Shown one piece after another: positions 54,401 to 64,000 of a stretch of 64,000 nt of DNA. Below the pieces are notes generated by a model, which saw only the letters and a program-made list of their open reading frames with translations, was not told the origin of the DNA and made no database searches. The stretch's first letter is position 1. Each line of letters begins with the position of its first letter. The stretch is taken from the NCBI GenBank assembly GCA_008921705.1, contig VFFE01006813.1, positions 412,416 through 476,415 on the forward strand, written 5' to 3'. The position numbers and the translations under genes were made by a program. The DNA comes from Burhinus oedicnemus. Lineage: Eukaryota > Chordata > Aves > Charadriiformes > Burhinidae.

Positions 54401-56580
54401 TGGTGGTTGGGGTTCTTTTTTTTTTTTATGGGAATATTGTTACTATTTCCTTACAAAACATTTCAAAAAAATACATTTTTTAAAAAAATCCTATCAGTAG
54501 ATGGAATGGAAGGAAATCTAAGCTCATGTGAAACTTCTTAGAAAGAATGCGTGTTGATCATAGTGGATTTTTTTCTGTCTCTGAGCAGAGAACAATTAAA
54601 TTGATTGAAGAAATAGGACTTTTCTCTTGGACTAATTGTCCAAACAGAAATTGGTCTTGGAAAATTGAGGAGACCAATCAGTTATGTAGAGAGATGCCCT
54701 TGTGGAAGAGAGAATGGTTTTTGGAGAAAAATAATAGAACATGGAAAATGATGACTGACTGGCTTGAACGGCAGTGTCCAAAAAGCGAGCTATGAGTCAT
54801 GTTTCCCTAAGTCTGTGCTTTCACTGGCCTTTTTTTGACTGAGAAAATGTTGGGATCAGATTGGATTTAATTAGTATGTTATATAAGTTCAGCTTGAAGT
54901 TAAGTATCTCTCTTGTGTACATCTTTGGCCAAATTTTTAATACATTTAAGCTTCTAAACACTGCTTTAAAAGGAATATGCACCAGCAGGTGGAGCAAATA
55001 GATAAAAATGTTAAATGTTATAGTTCTAGTGCTACATTTACTATAATCAGCTTTTAAGACAAGTACAAAAGTTTGGGGGTGTCTTATTAATTTTTGTAGA
55101 GCATCACATACCAATGAAAATTGAAAACACTTTATCACTGTATCCTTCATTATATAAAGTCAGAGCTAACTTTGAAGTTATCTGTTTATAATTGCTATAA
55201 CAGAAACCAAAGGTTAAAAGGGGAAAAAAAGATACACAATATTTTGTACTCTAGTGACACTGGAAATTCTGTATCAGTCGAGTCTAAGGTGTCGTACATG
55301 CAATATAAGTATAATTTGAAGACCTTATGATCTAAATGGAAGAAATATTAATAACATGCAGTTTCCCTAAATAAAAAAAACAAACCACAACACAACTAGA
55401 CTCCAGTGTTACCGCTGCCTCTCACTACCCTATTCCTCCCTGCCTACCTCCTTTGGTTTTGCCCTGATAAATGCTCTGCTATAATTCATAGTGGAAGAAG
55501 AGAACAACCTGCAGAAAAAGATTACCTGGAATGGAAGAAATGGAATTGTTAAACAGCAGACCTCACACTTTCAGGAAATGCAACAGGACCTCATTCCTCT
55601 TAAGGTACCCTAACAGCATGAACTCTTTTCTGTTGTGATAATGTGATAGGGAATCTGTCTCTACCGCTTGGTTAAATCCGAGTTCATAAGTATGAACAGA
55701 CATTTTATAATTGGGAAGTTCTTGTGTAGTATAACTGCAAGGTAAAATCTAAAGTGGAGCTTGTTTTTCCAGAACTTGAGATACTTGAATATCTTTTATC
55801 TTGCGATTTTTTTGGTTTGTAATGCTTGTTTTGGAGGTGGCTGGAGGTTCATATTGTACCAGTAACTTGCTCGTAGGTGCCCAACACTAGTTTGATGTAT
55901 TTTTTTACTTGGGAATTACTGGAAGGTGTACTTAATGGCTCTTCTTGTCTGTCCATCTTGAATACTAATTGTGTCCTGTAATAAGCGCTGTATGAATAGC
56001 TTGGCAGGACTTAAGTCCGTGCATTTCCATTATTTCATGCTTTAGAAATTTGCAAAATAAAAAGAGCATTTTTATATGGCTGTTTTGAGTACCTACAACT
56101 GAGGTATACCATGTTCTCCACGCACCCTGTTGTGGTCTGCAGTTTTAAATTATCGTTTTTAAAAAGTTTATGAAAACAGGATTTATGCAAGTGAGTTAGG
56201 CACAGGAAAGTGATGTTCTGTAAGGCCCCAGTCCTCATATCCTCGCCTGGCTTTTTTACGGCTGGCAAGCGAGCTGCTCTTAGGAGTTAGTTTGAAAACC
56301 ATCCTTGACGCGTACCTCAGTAGAGAATAACCGATGCTATTTATGTTCTCTTTAACTTCTATCCCAACCACTTAGTGTTTTATTATTCACTTCAGTACGC
56401 TGCTTTTAGTTTATTGAAACGGAAAAAATGGTGCTTGGCGTAGCAAATGCTCCACAAACATTGTTTAGCTGTAACTTTCACCTCAGTGTTGCGGTTGAAT
56501 GCTGTGTGCAGGACTGATACCTCATTGTACTTTAATCCTCCGTGCATACAAGACGCTCTTTATTAAAGGGGGACCGCTCA
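48402..56580. other. TRAM-family 3' UTR and intergenic spacer
   Basis: Canonical AATAAA signals downstream of the stop are at 49763, 50413, 50747 and 50939, and I cannot tell which is used. A 20-N gap lies at 49928-49947 beside a C10-T10 tract. The ORFs at 54547-54795 and 54821-55150 match nothing I recognise. A possible alternative terminal exon at 55492-55613 is listed under findings. Otherwise the DNA is AT-rich without clear repeats. Confidence 0.7.
49928..49947. other. Assembly gap (20 N)
   Basis: Twenty N lie just before a C-rich then T-rich homopolymer tract, a typical sequencing-failure site. Confidence 0.99.
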
Positions 56581-56989
56581 CAGCTCGACACCGGGCCCGG
56601 TGAGTGCCAGCCTCACCTTTAACCGACGGGCCTTGACGAGCGGCGTGGCTGGGCGCCCTGCGGGGGGGGCTGGCACGGGGAGCTTCCCATGGGACGGCTT
56701 CCTCGAGCCCGTTTGGGACCGCCCTTCTGGGGACAAGCGCTGGGAAGCAGCGACGGTACCGAGGAGCAGGCACCAGGCCGGGCCGCGGCGGGAGAGAACG
56801 GGCGGGGCTCGGCGCCGCTCGGGCCGCTGGGAGCGGTGTCTGGGAAAGCCCGCCGGGTCCGAGCGGGCACTACAAGTACCGTGACGCCCCGCGCGGAGAG
56901 GGAGGGGCGGGCCCGGCCCCGTGAGCGCCCGCGCGGGGCCGTACTACAGGCCCCACAATGCCTCGCGCCGCCTGGTGGCTCCTCTCGGG

Positions 56990-57098
56990 GAGGCTGGTTC
57001 CTATTTAAATCTAGGCAGCGAGGAAAATGGCGGCGAGAGGCTGAGTGTGGGGGAGACGGGGAGAAGGAGACGTAGCTGAGCTTTGGCTCCTTTCCCAG
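56990..57098 (+). other. NCOA3: NCOA3 non-coding exon 1
   Basis: The exon ends in a consensus donor (tttcccag|gtgagtggg). Its sequence tttaaatctaggcagcgaggaaaatggcggcgagagg resembles the 5' UTR of human NCOA3 as I remember it (ATTTAAAG...GCTGCGAGGAAAATGGCGGCGGGAGG). NCOA3 is the nuclear receptor coactivator SRC-3, a bHLH-PAS protein that recruits p300/CBP to ligand-bound receptors. Position and orientation to the right of ZMYND8 fit the vertebrate gene order. The coding start is normally in a later exon, and I did not find its M-S-G-L-G-E-N-L start before the window ends. The exon's 5' end is approximate. Confidence 0.72.
57027..57044 (+). promoter_or_regulatory. NCOA3: Upstream ORF and YY1/TISU-like element in NCOA3 exon 1
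   Basis: GAAAATGGCGGC at 57024-57035 matches the YY1 core and, with one mismatch, the TISU element (SAASATGGCGGC) that drives both transcription and initiation close to the cap. The ATG opens a five-codon upstream ORF, M-A-A-R-G-stop. Confidence 0.5.
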
Positions 57099-60000
57099 GT
57101 GAGTGGGGTTTGGAGGGAGGGAGGGAGTAACGAGTTGGAGGGAGGAGAGTTCTAGTTCTTGTTCCCCTGCTTCTGGCGCTGGGGTGGGACTGGGATGGGG
57201 GAGGGCGGGCTGCCCCTTGCCGGGGAAGGGAGCAGCTTGGGGCTGGCCCTGAGGGGCGGCTCTTTTCTCTGCCTCTCGCCCCCCTCCCCAATATGGATGT
57301 GTCTCCCTGAGGGGAGGAGGAAGAGGAGCGTAGACGGGCTGTGTGCGAGGAGTAATCCCAGGGCTGGGGATGAGCGGATTCCCGGGGCAGCGTGTAAATG
57401 CCTTTACCTCTTTCTAACCATTGTAACTTTAGTGCTGAGTGTAGTTAGAAGGGGGCATTCCTGAGGCAGCGCTGGGGGAGCAGCGTGTTGAGCGGAAGGC
57501 TTCCCGTATCGCTGTGTGATGCATATCTAAGTAGGGTGGGTTTGGGTGGAGGTTCCTCGTGTAACAAACAGCGAGAGACTTGGGGTCGCTATGGATTTGT
57601 GTTCAGAATCCTCTGACCCTCCGTTTCTCAGCCTGAGCGGAGGGGGTGTGTGGGTGAAATACCTGGGCTAGAATGGCCCCATCTGCCATTCGTCTGGGTT
57701 TATCTGATGCTGAGGCGGTTCCAAAGACCTTGTTATCTGCATTCTCCTGCTGATCATCCTGTAGCCTCGGTAAGTTTCAGAGGTGACTTCTCTTGTCTCT
57801 GGTAATAAGGAAAGGGATGAGAAATACTGCCAACAGAAGGTTGATTACCATGCCTCTCACCCATTTCTGCCTCTTCGCTGCAATGAAACTGTGCTATAGA
57901 GGGATGGAGATGAGATATTTCTTTTTTTTTTTTTTTCCCCTGAGGTCACATACCACTGTAGGTGTTAGTGATTCTGGGGTAATAAATGGGGTGAATATGG
58001 GTGGGGATGTTGTCTGAGGTTGACATAATTCCCAGAGTCCTCTTTGTTTGGTTCTAAAGTTGGTTCTGTTTGTGGTTTCTGCTGCTACTCTTCAGCACAG
58101 TCAGGTTTTCTTTTAAAAGAGAAGCTTCCCACTTTGTCAGCTCATCCAGTGAATGCAATTTTAAATCAGTCTCTTTTATTCCGGCAGTATCTCCTTCCTC
58201 TTTAACCTGTTAAGAAAAAACATCTGATTCTGCCTTTAAATCTTTTGTCTAAAAGTTAACAGAAAATATTATGTTGGATTTTATCTGGAGTTAACAACAA
58301 AACTGAAGCAAATCTGGAAGTGTGAGAGACAGTAATGTCTAGCTATATAGTATCTATAATGCAGTTAAACAGACACTTAAGCTTAAAATTCTATCATTGC
58401 TATTGTAAAAATAAATATTTTCTTGTGAAGTATTTCTGACTTATAATGAGCTGCTACACATGAGACAAAGATGTGTGTGTTCTAACTATAAATACCTTCA
58501 TAGTAACAAATAGTATCTGAGTGAAAGCCCCAGCATAAGAGCTTGGGTTTAGAGGAAACAGACAAAATTGTGGGTTGCTTTTTTTTTTTGTGGTGTGTGT
58601 TTGTTTTTTAACTAGACTGTGCATGGTAACATATAGTAATTCTATTTACTGTTACCAGTTGTTGTAATGTGCTGTTTAACTGTCTTGTTCAGAATTTCAT
58701 TCAACTCTGTTACTACTACCTTTTTTTTTTTTAATTAATACCAATGGATTTGCTGCTGTGATATGAGTCAGAGGTTGGAGGATAGGGGAAGTGATAGCAA
58801 ACAGAATAAACCCAGTATTCAGCCTTGCTTTAAGTACCTTTCCTGATGACAGTGTGCTGTTTCAAGTCTGCTTTTATTTGGCATGAGTTGTGTGGTGTTT
58901 GAGGTTTTTAAAATTTTTTTTATTTTTTAATTCTTCATTTGAAACCCCTGTTCACCCTGGCTTTCGATTTATTAACTTGGAAGTTTGCATTGTGTGCTTA
59001 TCAATTTTTTTGCATTGTATCACTGAGACAGTATAGTTGAGACAAAATGCAGAGTAGGAAGGAGGGGGAAATCTGTTTTACAATAGGATGTTATCTTTTG
59101 ATCATGGGCTTTTTTTTTCATTAATAATGGACAAGAAATCACAGTCAAAACCTTCAAGATTCATTTCTATGTTAAATTGCTTAGAAAAAGTGTGGGGGGG
59201 TTTTGCCTTTTTTTTTTTAAAAAAAAAAAGAACTCTGAGAAAGAAAGGGTGTCTTGGTTATATTTGTCTGCAAAATCAAGCCATTGGTAGCATGTAAAAT
59301 GATATTGGACACTACAGTCTGACACTGGAGGTTGCTTCAACTCCTGCATTTAAATGAGCCTCTCTCGAAGAGGTGATCTTGAATGACTGTATGATACACG
59401 ATATTTTTGTGTTATGTTCATGGAAGCTTTTTGATTATGAGTATTTAGAAATATCTTAAATATTCTTCTGACTTTTTTTTTTATACTAAAAAAAAAAATG
59501 GAGGGGAGGGGAGGAATAGTATTCCTTATGCCAAGGATATGAGATGGTGGTGAAGAATACCTAAACCTGAATGCTGGGGCAGCATGCCTGTGTGCTTTTT
59601 TTCTCTGGCTAGATCTATTGATGTTTCTAAATGCAGGGTATTAGAGAAGAGGCAATTGTGAAAGAATTTAAATGCTACTGATTTAAATCTGCTATGGAAT
59701 ATATTTCCACTCTGATTTTATACGCTGCATTTAGTTAAGAGAAGGTACATCAAATCCCTTTTTTACTCTATGTAAATGGGAGGTATACTTCAGATGGACC
59801 CTATTACTTTAATAATACTTTTAATTTAATTGGTGACTTTTAGTTAACAGTTATCAATAAGCTGATTTTCTTTGAAGTGGAACAAAATTAACTTGCCTCC
59901 AAACTCAGTCTCACGAGGGATTTTTAGTCTTTCATGTGTAGTGTGTGCAATTATTGTTGGTGAGGTTTTAGGCTTTTAGATGTAGACACACATTTTTCTT

Positions 60001-63000
60001 TTATGTTGTCTAGAGCTAGTCCTATTTCTGACATTGTACAGAGGTAAGAAAAAGGCAGTTGCTTAAGACAGCATGCTATTTAAGTGAGAGGGAGAAGAGG
60101 ACAAGGGGACCACCATTGGTTTTACTGCTCATTTTGCTTATACCCTGGAAAGTCGGGCTTGTTGCTGATGATGGTAAGCTTATGATATGGTGTAAGTTGC
60201 TTACTTCTGAGGTTATGGCTGCTTTTGCAATATACTAGGAGAGTGGAGGTGATAAGGTCAGCTCTACAGGTATCTATCCTTCTTTAAGTATTCCCTGACT
60301 TTGTGTGCTTTGGGGGTGGTGGGGGTGTGTGTGTGTTATTTTTTTGTTTGGTTTGGGTTTGGTCATGTCCCCACACCCCCGACACACTTTGTCACCTTCA
60401 CTGTTAAATGTGACCCTGTCCAGGTCAGGTGTAGTTAAACTGTTTGTCAAACATGCTTTGTTAGGTTATGGATCATTGCCCTCTTGGAAATTTTATTTTA
60501 AAAGTTTTCTTACCATCAAGTTAAGTTCTTTTTTGAAGATTACAAACATGGGTAGTGTCATGACTTGAAGTCTAAAAGCATCATAACTGCATTTTATGGA
60601 CAAGATTGTTCTAGAAATCTGAAAACACTGTAAAAGTTCTCCAGAAAACGTTGTAATTGTTAGGTCAGGGCAAGCAATTTTTCGTGGAAGTTGTTACACG
60701 TGTGGCTAAACTACATAGCAGTTTTGCTCTGATTTATCAGGTGCACCTGAAAATGGGGGAGGAGGGAGAAGGAGAAGGCTGCAGAACAATATAACTGTTA
60801 TACTGCTTGCCATAATGACTAGCACCTGCATTAGCCTTGGCTGAGTAAGAGATTTTGTCACAAAGCCTGAACCCTTTACTGTTTCCACACTTCCATGCAT
60901 GTCAAGATGTGTCAGAGCCATGGAATTAGATCATCTAGTATCACAGGTATTACCCAGAAGGCCTTTTAGAGACACATTTTCAAGGTAGATTTCTATATAT
61001 AGTTGCGTGGAATATTCTGTATGTGACTTCTGTGTTATGAAGATTTTTACTCATTCTGTTCTCTGATGCATGGAAGTGAGAAAATGAGTTGTCTGCTTTT
61101 TTAAAGGCAATAGCGAAACAGGTTGCATGGCTAAAAATGTTATCAATATAATAGGCTTCTCTTGGGTAGTTGTAGCCTAATGCTTCCCCCTGCCCCACCC
61201 CCNNNNNNNNNNNNNNNNNNNNCCCCATCCCACCCCCACCCTTAGCAGTGATAGGAGGGGGACTGAGTGGAATAGGGCAGAAAGAAAAGGCAGAAGTACC
61301 TTTTATCTCCCTGGTCTCGGAGACTGTAAGGCTATTTAATGTATGGATGAGACTTGCACTTTGGGATTTGCTTTGTTTGCCTAGAATCTCTACAGGGCTA
61401 CGTCTGCTTTTTCTTGTGAACTTTTAGGTGAGGTGGAATAGAACAAGATACCTTGTCTCTTGTGATTCCAGTAGCTTTCTCTCAGCAAACACAAATGGTA
61501 AAAGTGAAATTTTCTGGTGTATTTTATCATTAGGCCATACAAATATGTTTTTGAACAACACTACAAATATCAAAGTATTAAGAATGGACTGTGTTCCCTT
61601 CAACAAATACAGTTAGTTCTTGAATTGTTTCTAATGGAAATCATTTGTAATGTCGTCTTCGACCTGGGTTTTACTATAGTTAGAAATACACGCTGAGGAG
61701 CAGTTAGTGAATGCAGAAAAGGGAAGAAAAAATGATTCGCAGGGAAACCACCAAGACTAGGAAAAAGCAAGCCAAAAATCTGTTGTCTTAAGACTATTTG
61801 CTAGTTGTCTTTGCTGAAGAAAACAACCGGCAGATTAGGTGTTTGCCTGCCACTTTCAGTGTACCAGTGTAGAATAAAGCAGATCAGTCTGTGTGTCCAA
61901 ACAATTGTCAAAGACTTTCTTGAAAGCTTACCCAGTTCATTTAATGTTAAGCATTTCTTTTCAATGCCAGTACTTGTCTGTAGCAAAACTGTTAATTCAT
62001 ATATTGCAATCCTTCCAAGCGTCTTAGAACACTCATTTATCTTTGTAGTTGATCACAAACTAGGTAAGACTTCAGTGTCACCATGCTGTGTCTATGGAAG
62101 CATGTCTCTTCCTGTTACTGAACCAAATTGCAGGTATGGTTGTGATGATACCATGTGATGCTGTATTAAATTAATATTTTCTTGGAGGTAAGAGGACATC
62201 ATCTTTATATGACCATAGACATGCTAAATGTCTTTCCTTCTCCATACTCATTAACAGATAATTTAAAACTTTAAAGGAAAAAGATGTCTTTATTCCAGAT
62301 CATACAGTATGCTTTTATAAACAATTTAAATAGTGTCAAATGCTTGTCATCTTTACCTAATGAAGAGGGAGTAGAATAGCTTTAAGTCAAAGGTTCTGTC
62401 ATAATGCTTAATGGGAAACTTTTTAAAGTGATTATTAGTGTCTTTTCTTCACAACGAAAGCTTTATGTTAAATATGTTGGCAGTATCATAACTTTAACTC
62501 AATGCTTTCAGGTAATGCATTATAATATTAAGTCATGAGACATCAAGCCCCTGAGGAGGAGTTGGCAGAGATTAAGGCCCTTGCCCCCCGCCCCCCCCCC
62601 TCCTCAATTCTTGATTCTTTTAAAACCAATATGGAGGTTTTAAACTCTTGTTTTTCTAGAAACCTGAAGTTTCGTAACTGTTGTGACAAACTTGAGAATT
62701 AGTGTGTGTATATATATTTTTTTTTTTTTTTTTAAAAAAGGTGTAACTTGCTGGTAAGTGTCCCAGTCTACCAGATGGTGCAATATTGAAATCTATTAGC
62801 AATGGGCTGCATGGTAAAATCAAGCAAACTGTTTCTTATCCCATGCTTTTCTGAACTGCACAAAGTGAGTAGGTAAATATACTTGTTCCACAAGGACAAT
62901 GCAAAGCTAGCACCAGTCACTGCAAAACTACTGTGGTAGTTCTCTTATGTGTTCTTTCAGAGACTTGGAGACTTAAAAGAACAAGAGCGTAATCTTGGGA

Positions 63001-64000
63001 AGAAATGTGAAAAATAGTTGAAGTGTTTCTGAGGTTTCATTATGCCAAAGTATGACTAAGCAATGGAAGCTTACAGTAGTGATGTACAGTTGTTTTTTTC
63101 ATTTTGCTCATCAGAAAGCCTCTGAATTTCTGTTTTTCTAAGACTTAAGCAGGTCTGTAACTGCTCTGAGCTCTAGCTAGAGCACAAGATACGAAGTGTT
63201 GAAGCATAATAAGACTAAGCAGCTATTTCTACATTACATTAGCAAAGGGTGCTATTTTACTATTTACTTTCTATGTAAATGAGTGAAATGTAACTTTAAA
63301 AATCTTGTGAGGACAAAATCTCTGGTATATAGATGAGCTGCTTTCTTGACCTGCATAAGCAATAGTTGACTTTTTTCTCTTAGACCTCTTATTGTTCTTT
63401 TTAAAAGGCTTTTAAATTATTGTGGTAGGTCTAGAAAGGAACCTTTCTAGACTGCATGGTTTTAATGTTTTGTTGTTAGTTCCCGTGGGCCAAATATTGA
63501 TGAGCTGAGTGATATACATATAGATAATGGTGTGAAGTCAAATCCAACTTCTAGTGCTGATTCAGCATGAAAAGTTTGGTTATAAAATCACTTATGAACC
63601 AACTTTAAGAAAGTACATCAATCAGCTTCTGGTTAACTCTTGTATGCATGATCCTGGAAATCATAAATGTCTTTCAAATACTTTCTTAGCACAAATCTGA
63701 GGAAGTTATTCTTCTCAGAAGTCTCTAATAGAATGCAGTTAGAAGTTGTTATACATGCACACCTAAGAATATAAAATATAACAATTTGGTTGTGTTGCTC
63801 TACATACTTTATTTTCTCTATGGTTACCTTATGTCTAAAAACAGAATGCCCTGCCTCACTGAAACATCCTGAAGTGACAGAACAGGTAATGGAGCAGGGA
63901 GTGGGTTGCGTGGCTTTTGTTGCTGTATCTATTAATGGAAGGTTTAAGCAGAAGGCAGAAGTAAGCAGTTTATTTTCAAAAAAAAAAAAGTGAAATGCAT
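57099..64000 (+). other. NCOA3: NCOA3 intron 1 (partial)
   Basis: From the exon 1 donor to the window end the DNA is AT-rich with T-runs, G-runs and a TG tract near 60325-60336. There is a 20-N gap at 61203-61222. I find no coding exon here; the listed ORFs (for example 61805-62158 and 60305-60568) look like chance. Confidence 0.65.
61203..61222. other. Assembly gap (20 N)
   Basis: Twenty N are flanked by C-rich sequence (ccctgccccaccccc ... ccccatcccacccccaccc) in NCOA3 intron 1. The missing bases are likely a longer C-rich or minisatellite tract. Confidence 0.99.

Larger units (their letters stand above)
56580..57480 (+). promoter_or_regulatory. NCOA3: CpG island promoter of NCOA3
   Basis: An abrupt GC- and CpG-rich block is flanked by AT-rich DNA. 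It includes GGGGCGGGCCC-type GC boxes (for example GGGCGGGGCTC at 56800 and GGGGCGGGCCCGG near 56903) and a TATTTAAAT element at 57002-57010 close to the presumed start. The 128-, 94- and 83-codon ORFs on both strands are GC-rich artefacts. Confidence 0.8.

Noticed and set aside
56522..57291. Several 80-130 codon ORFs on both strands
   Set aside because: They are CpG-island artefacts over the NCOA3 promoter and first exon.

Overview
This is a bird nuclear genome window. CR1 LINE fragments in both orientations, with the typical 3' end (a 'TTGGAAGGGACC...ATCTAGTCCAACT' type motif or its complement), and an ERVL-type LTR remnant point to an avian host. So do AT-rich introns separated by two short CpG islands. 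Almost everything is intron, UTR or intergenic DNA. Most ORFs longer than 60 codons here are chance ORFs, CpG-island ORFs or CR1 pieces. I find no tRNA, rRNA or CRISPR array.

Layout. (1) About 1-31,730, minus strand: the 5' part of ZMYND8, a chromatin reader with PHD, bromo, PWWP and MYND domains. Only two coding exons are visible. One is the start-codon exon (M-H-P-Q-S, 12002-12015). The other is the next exon (3196-3266), which runs into M-D-I-S-T-R-S-K. The rest of the gene lies left of the window. Tandem inverted CCAAT boxes at about 12.14-12.18 kb suggest an internal promoter just upstream of the start-codon exon. The main CpG-island promoter is probably at about 31.7 kb. (2) About 31,700-32,100: a CpG-island region between divergent genes, likely a bidirectional promoter. 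(3) 32,102-48,401, plus strand: a complete 11-exon gene for a TRAM-family protein, the translocating chain-associated ER membrane protein at the Sec61 translocon. Splicing the exons in phase gives 382 residues. (4) 48,402-56,580: 3' UTR and intergenic DNA. (5) About 56,580-57,480: a CpG island with the non-coding first exon of a plus-strand gene. I assign this to NCOA3 from its resemblance to the known NCOA3 5' UTR and from gene order. The rest of the window, to 64,000, is its first intron.

The most interesting point is gene order: ZMYND8(-) / TRAM-family(+) / NCOA3(+). In human 20q13, ZMYND8 and NCOA3 are neighbours and I know of no TRAM gene between them. In human 8q13, TRAM1 lies just upstream of NCOA2 in the same orientation, near EYA1 and SULF1; 20q13 carries EYA2 and SULF2. 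This gene therefore looks like a genome-duplication paralogue (ohnologue) of TRAM1, kept in this bird and apparently absent at the mammalian locus. It is not the intronless mammalian TRAM1L1 retrogene. The three genes share a neighbourhood but not a pathway: ZMYND8 and NCOA3 are nuclear transcription factors, and TRAM acts in the ER membrane.

Four 20-N assembly gaps (10078, 37798, 49928, 61203) interrupt the sequence, three of them beside homopolymer or C-rich tracts.
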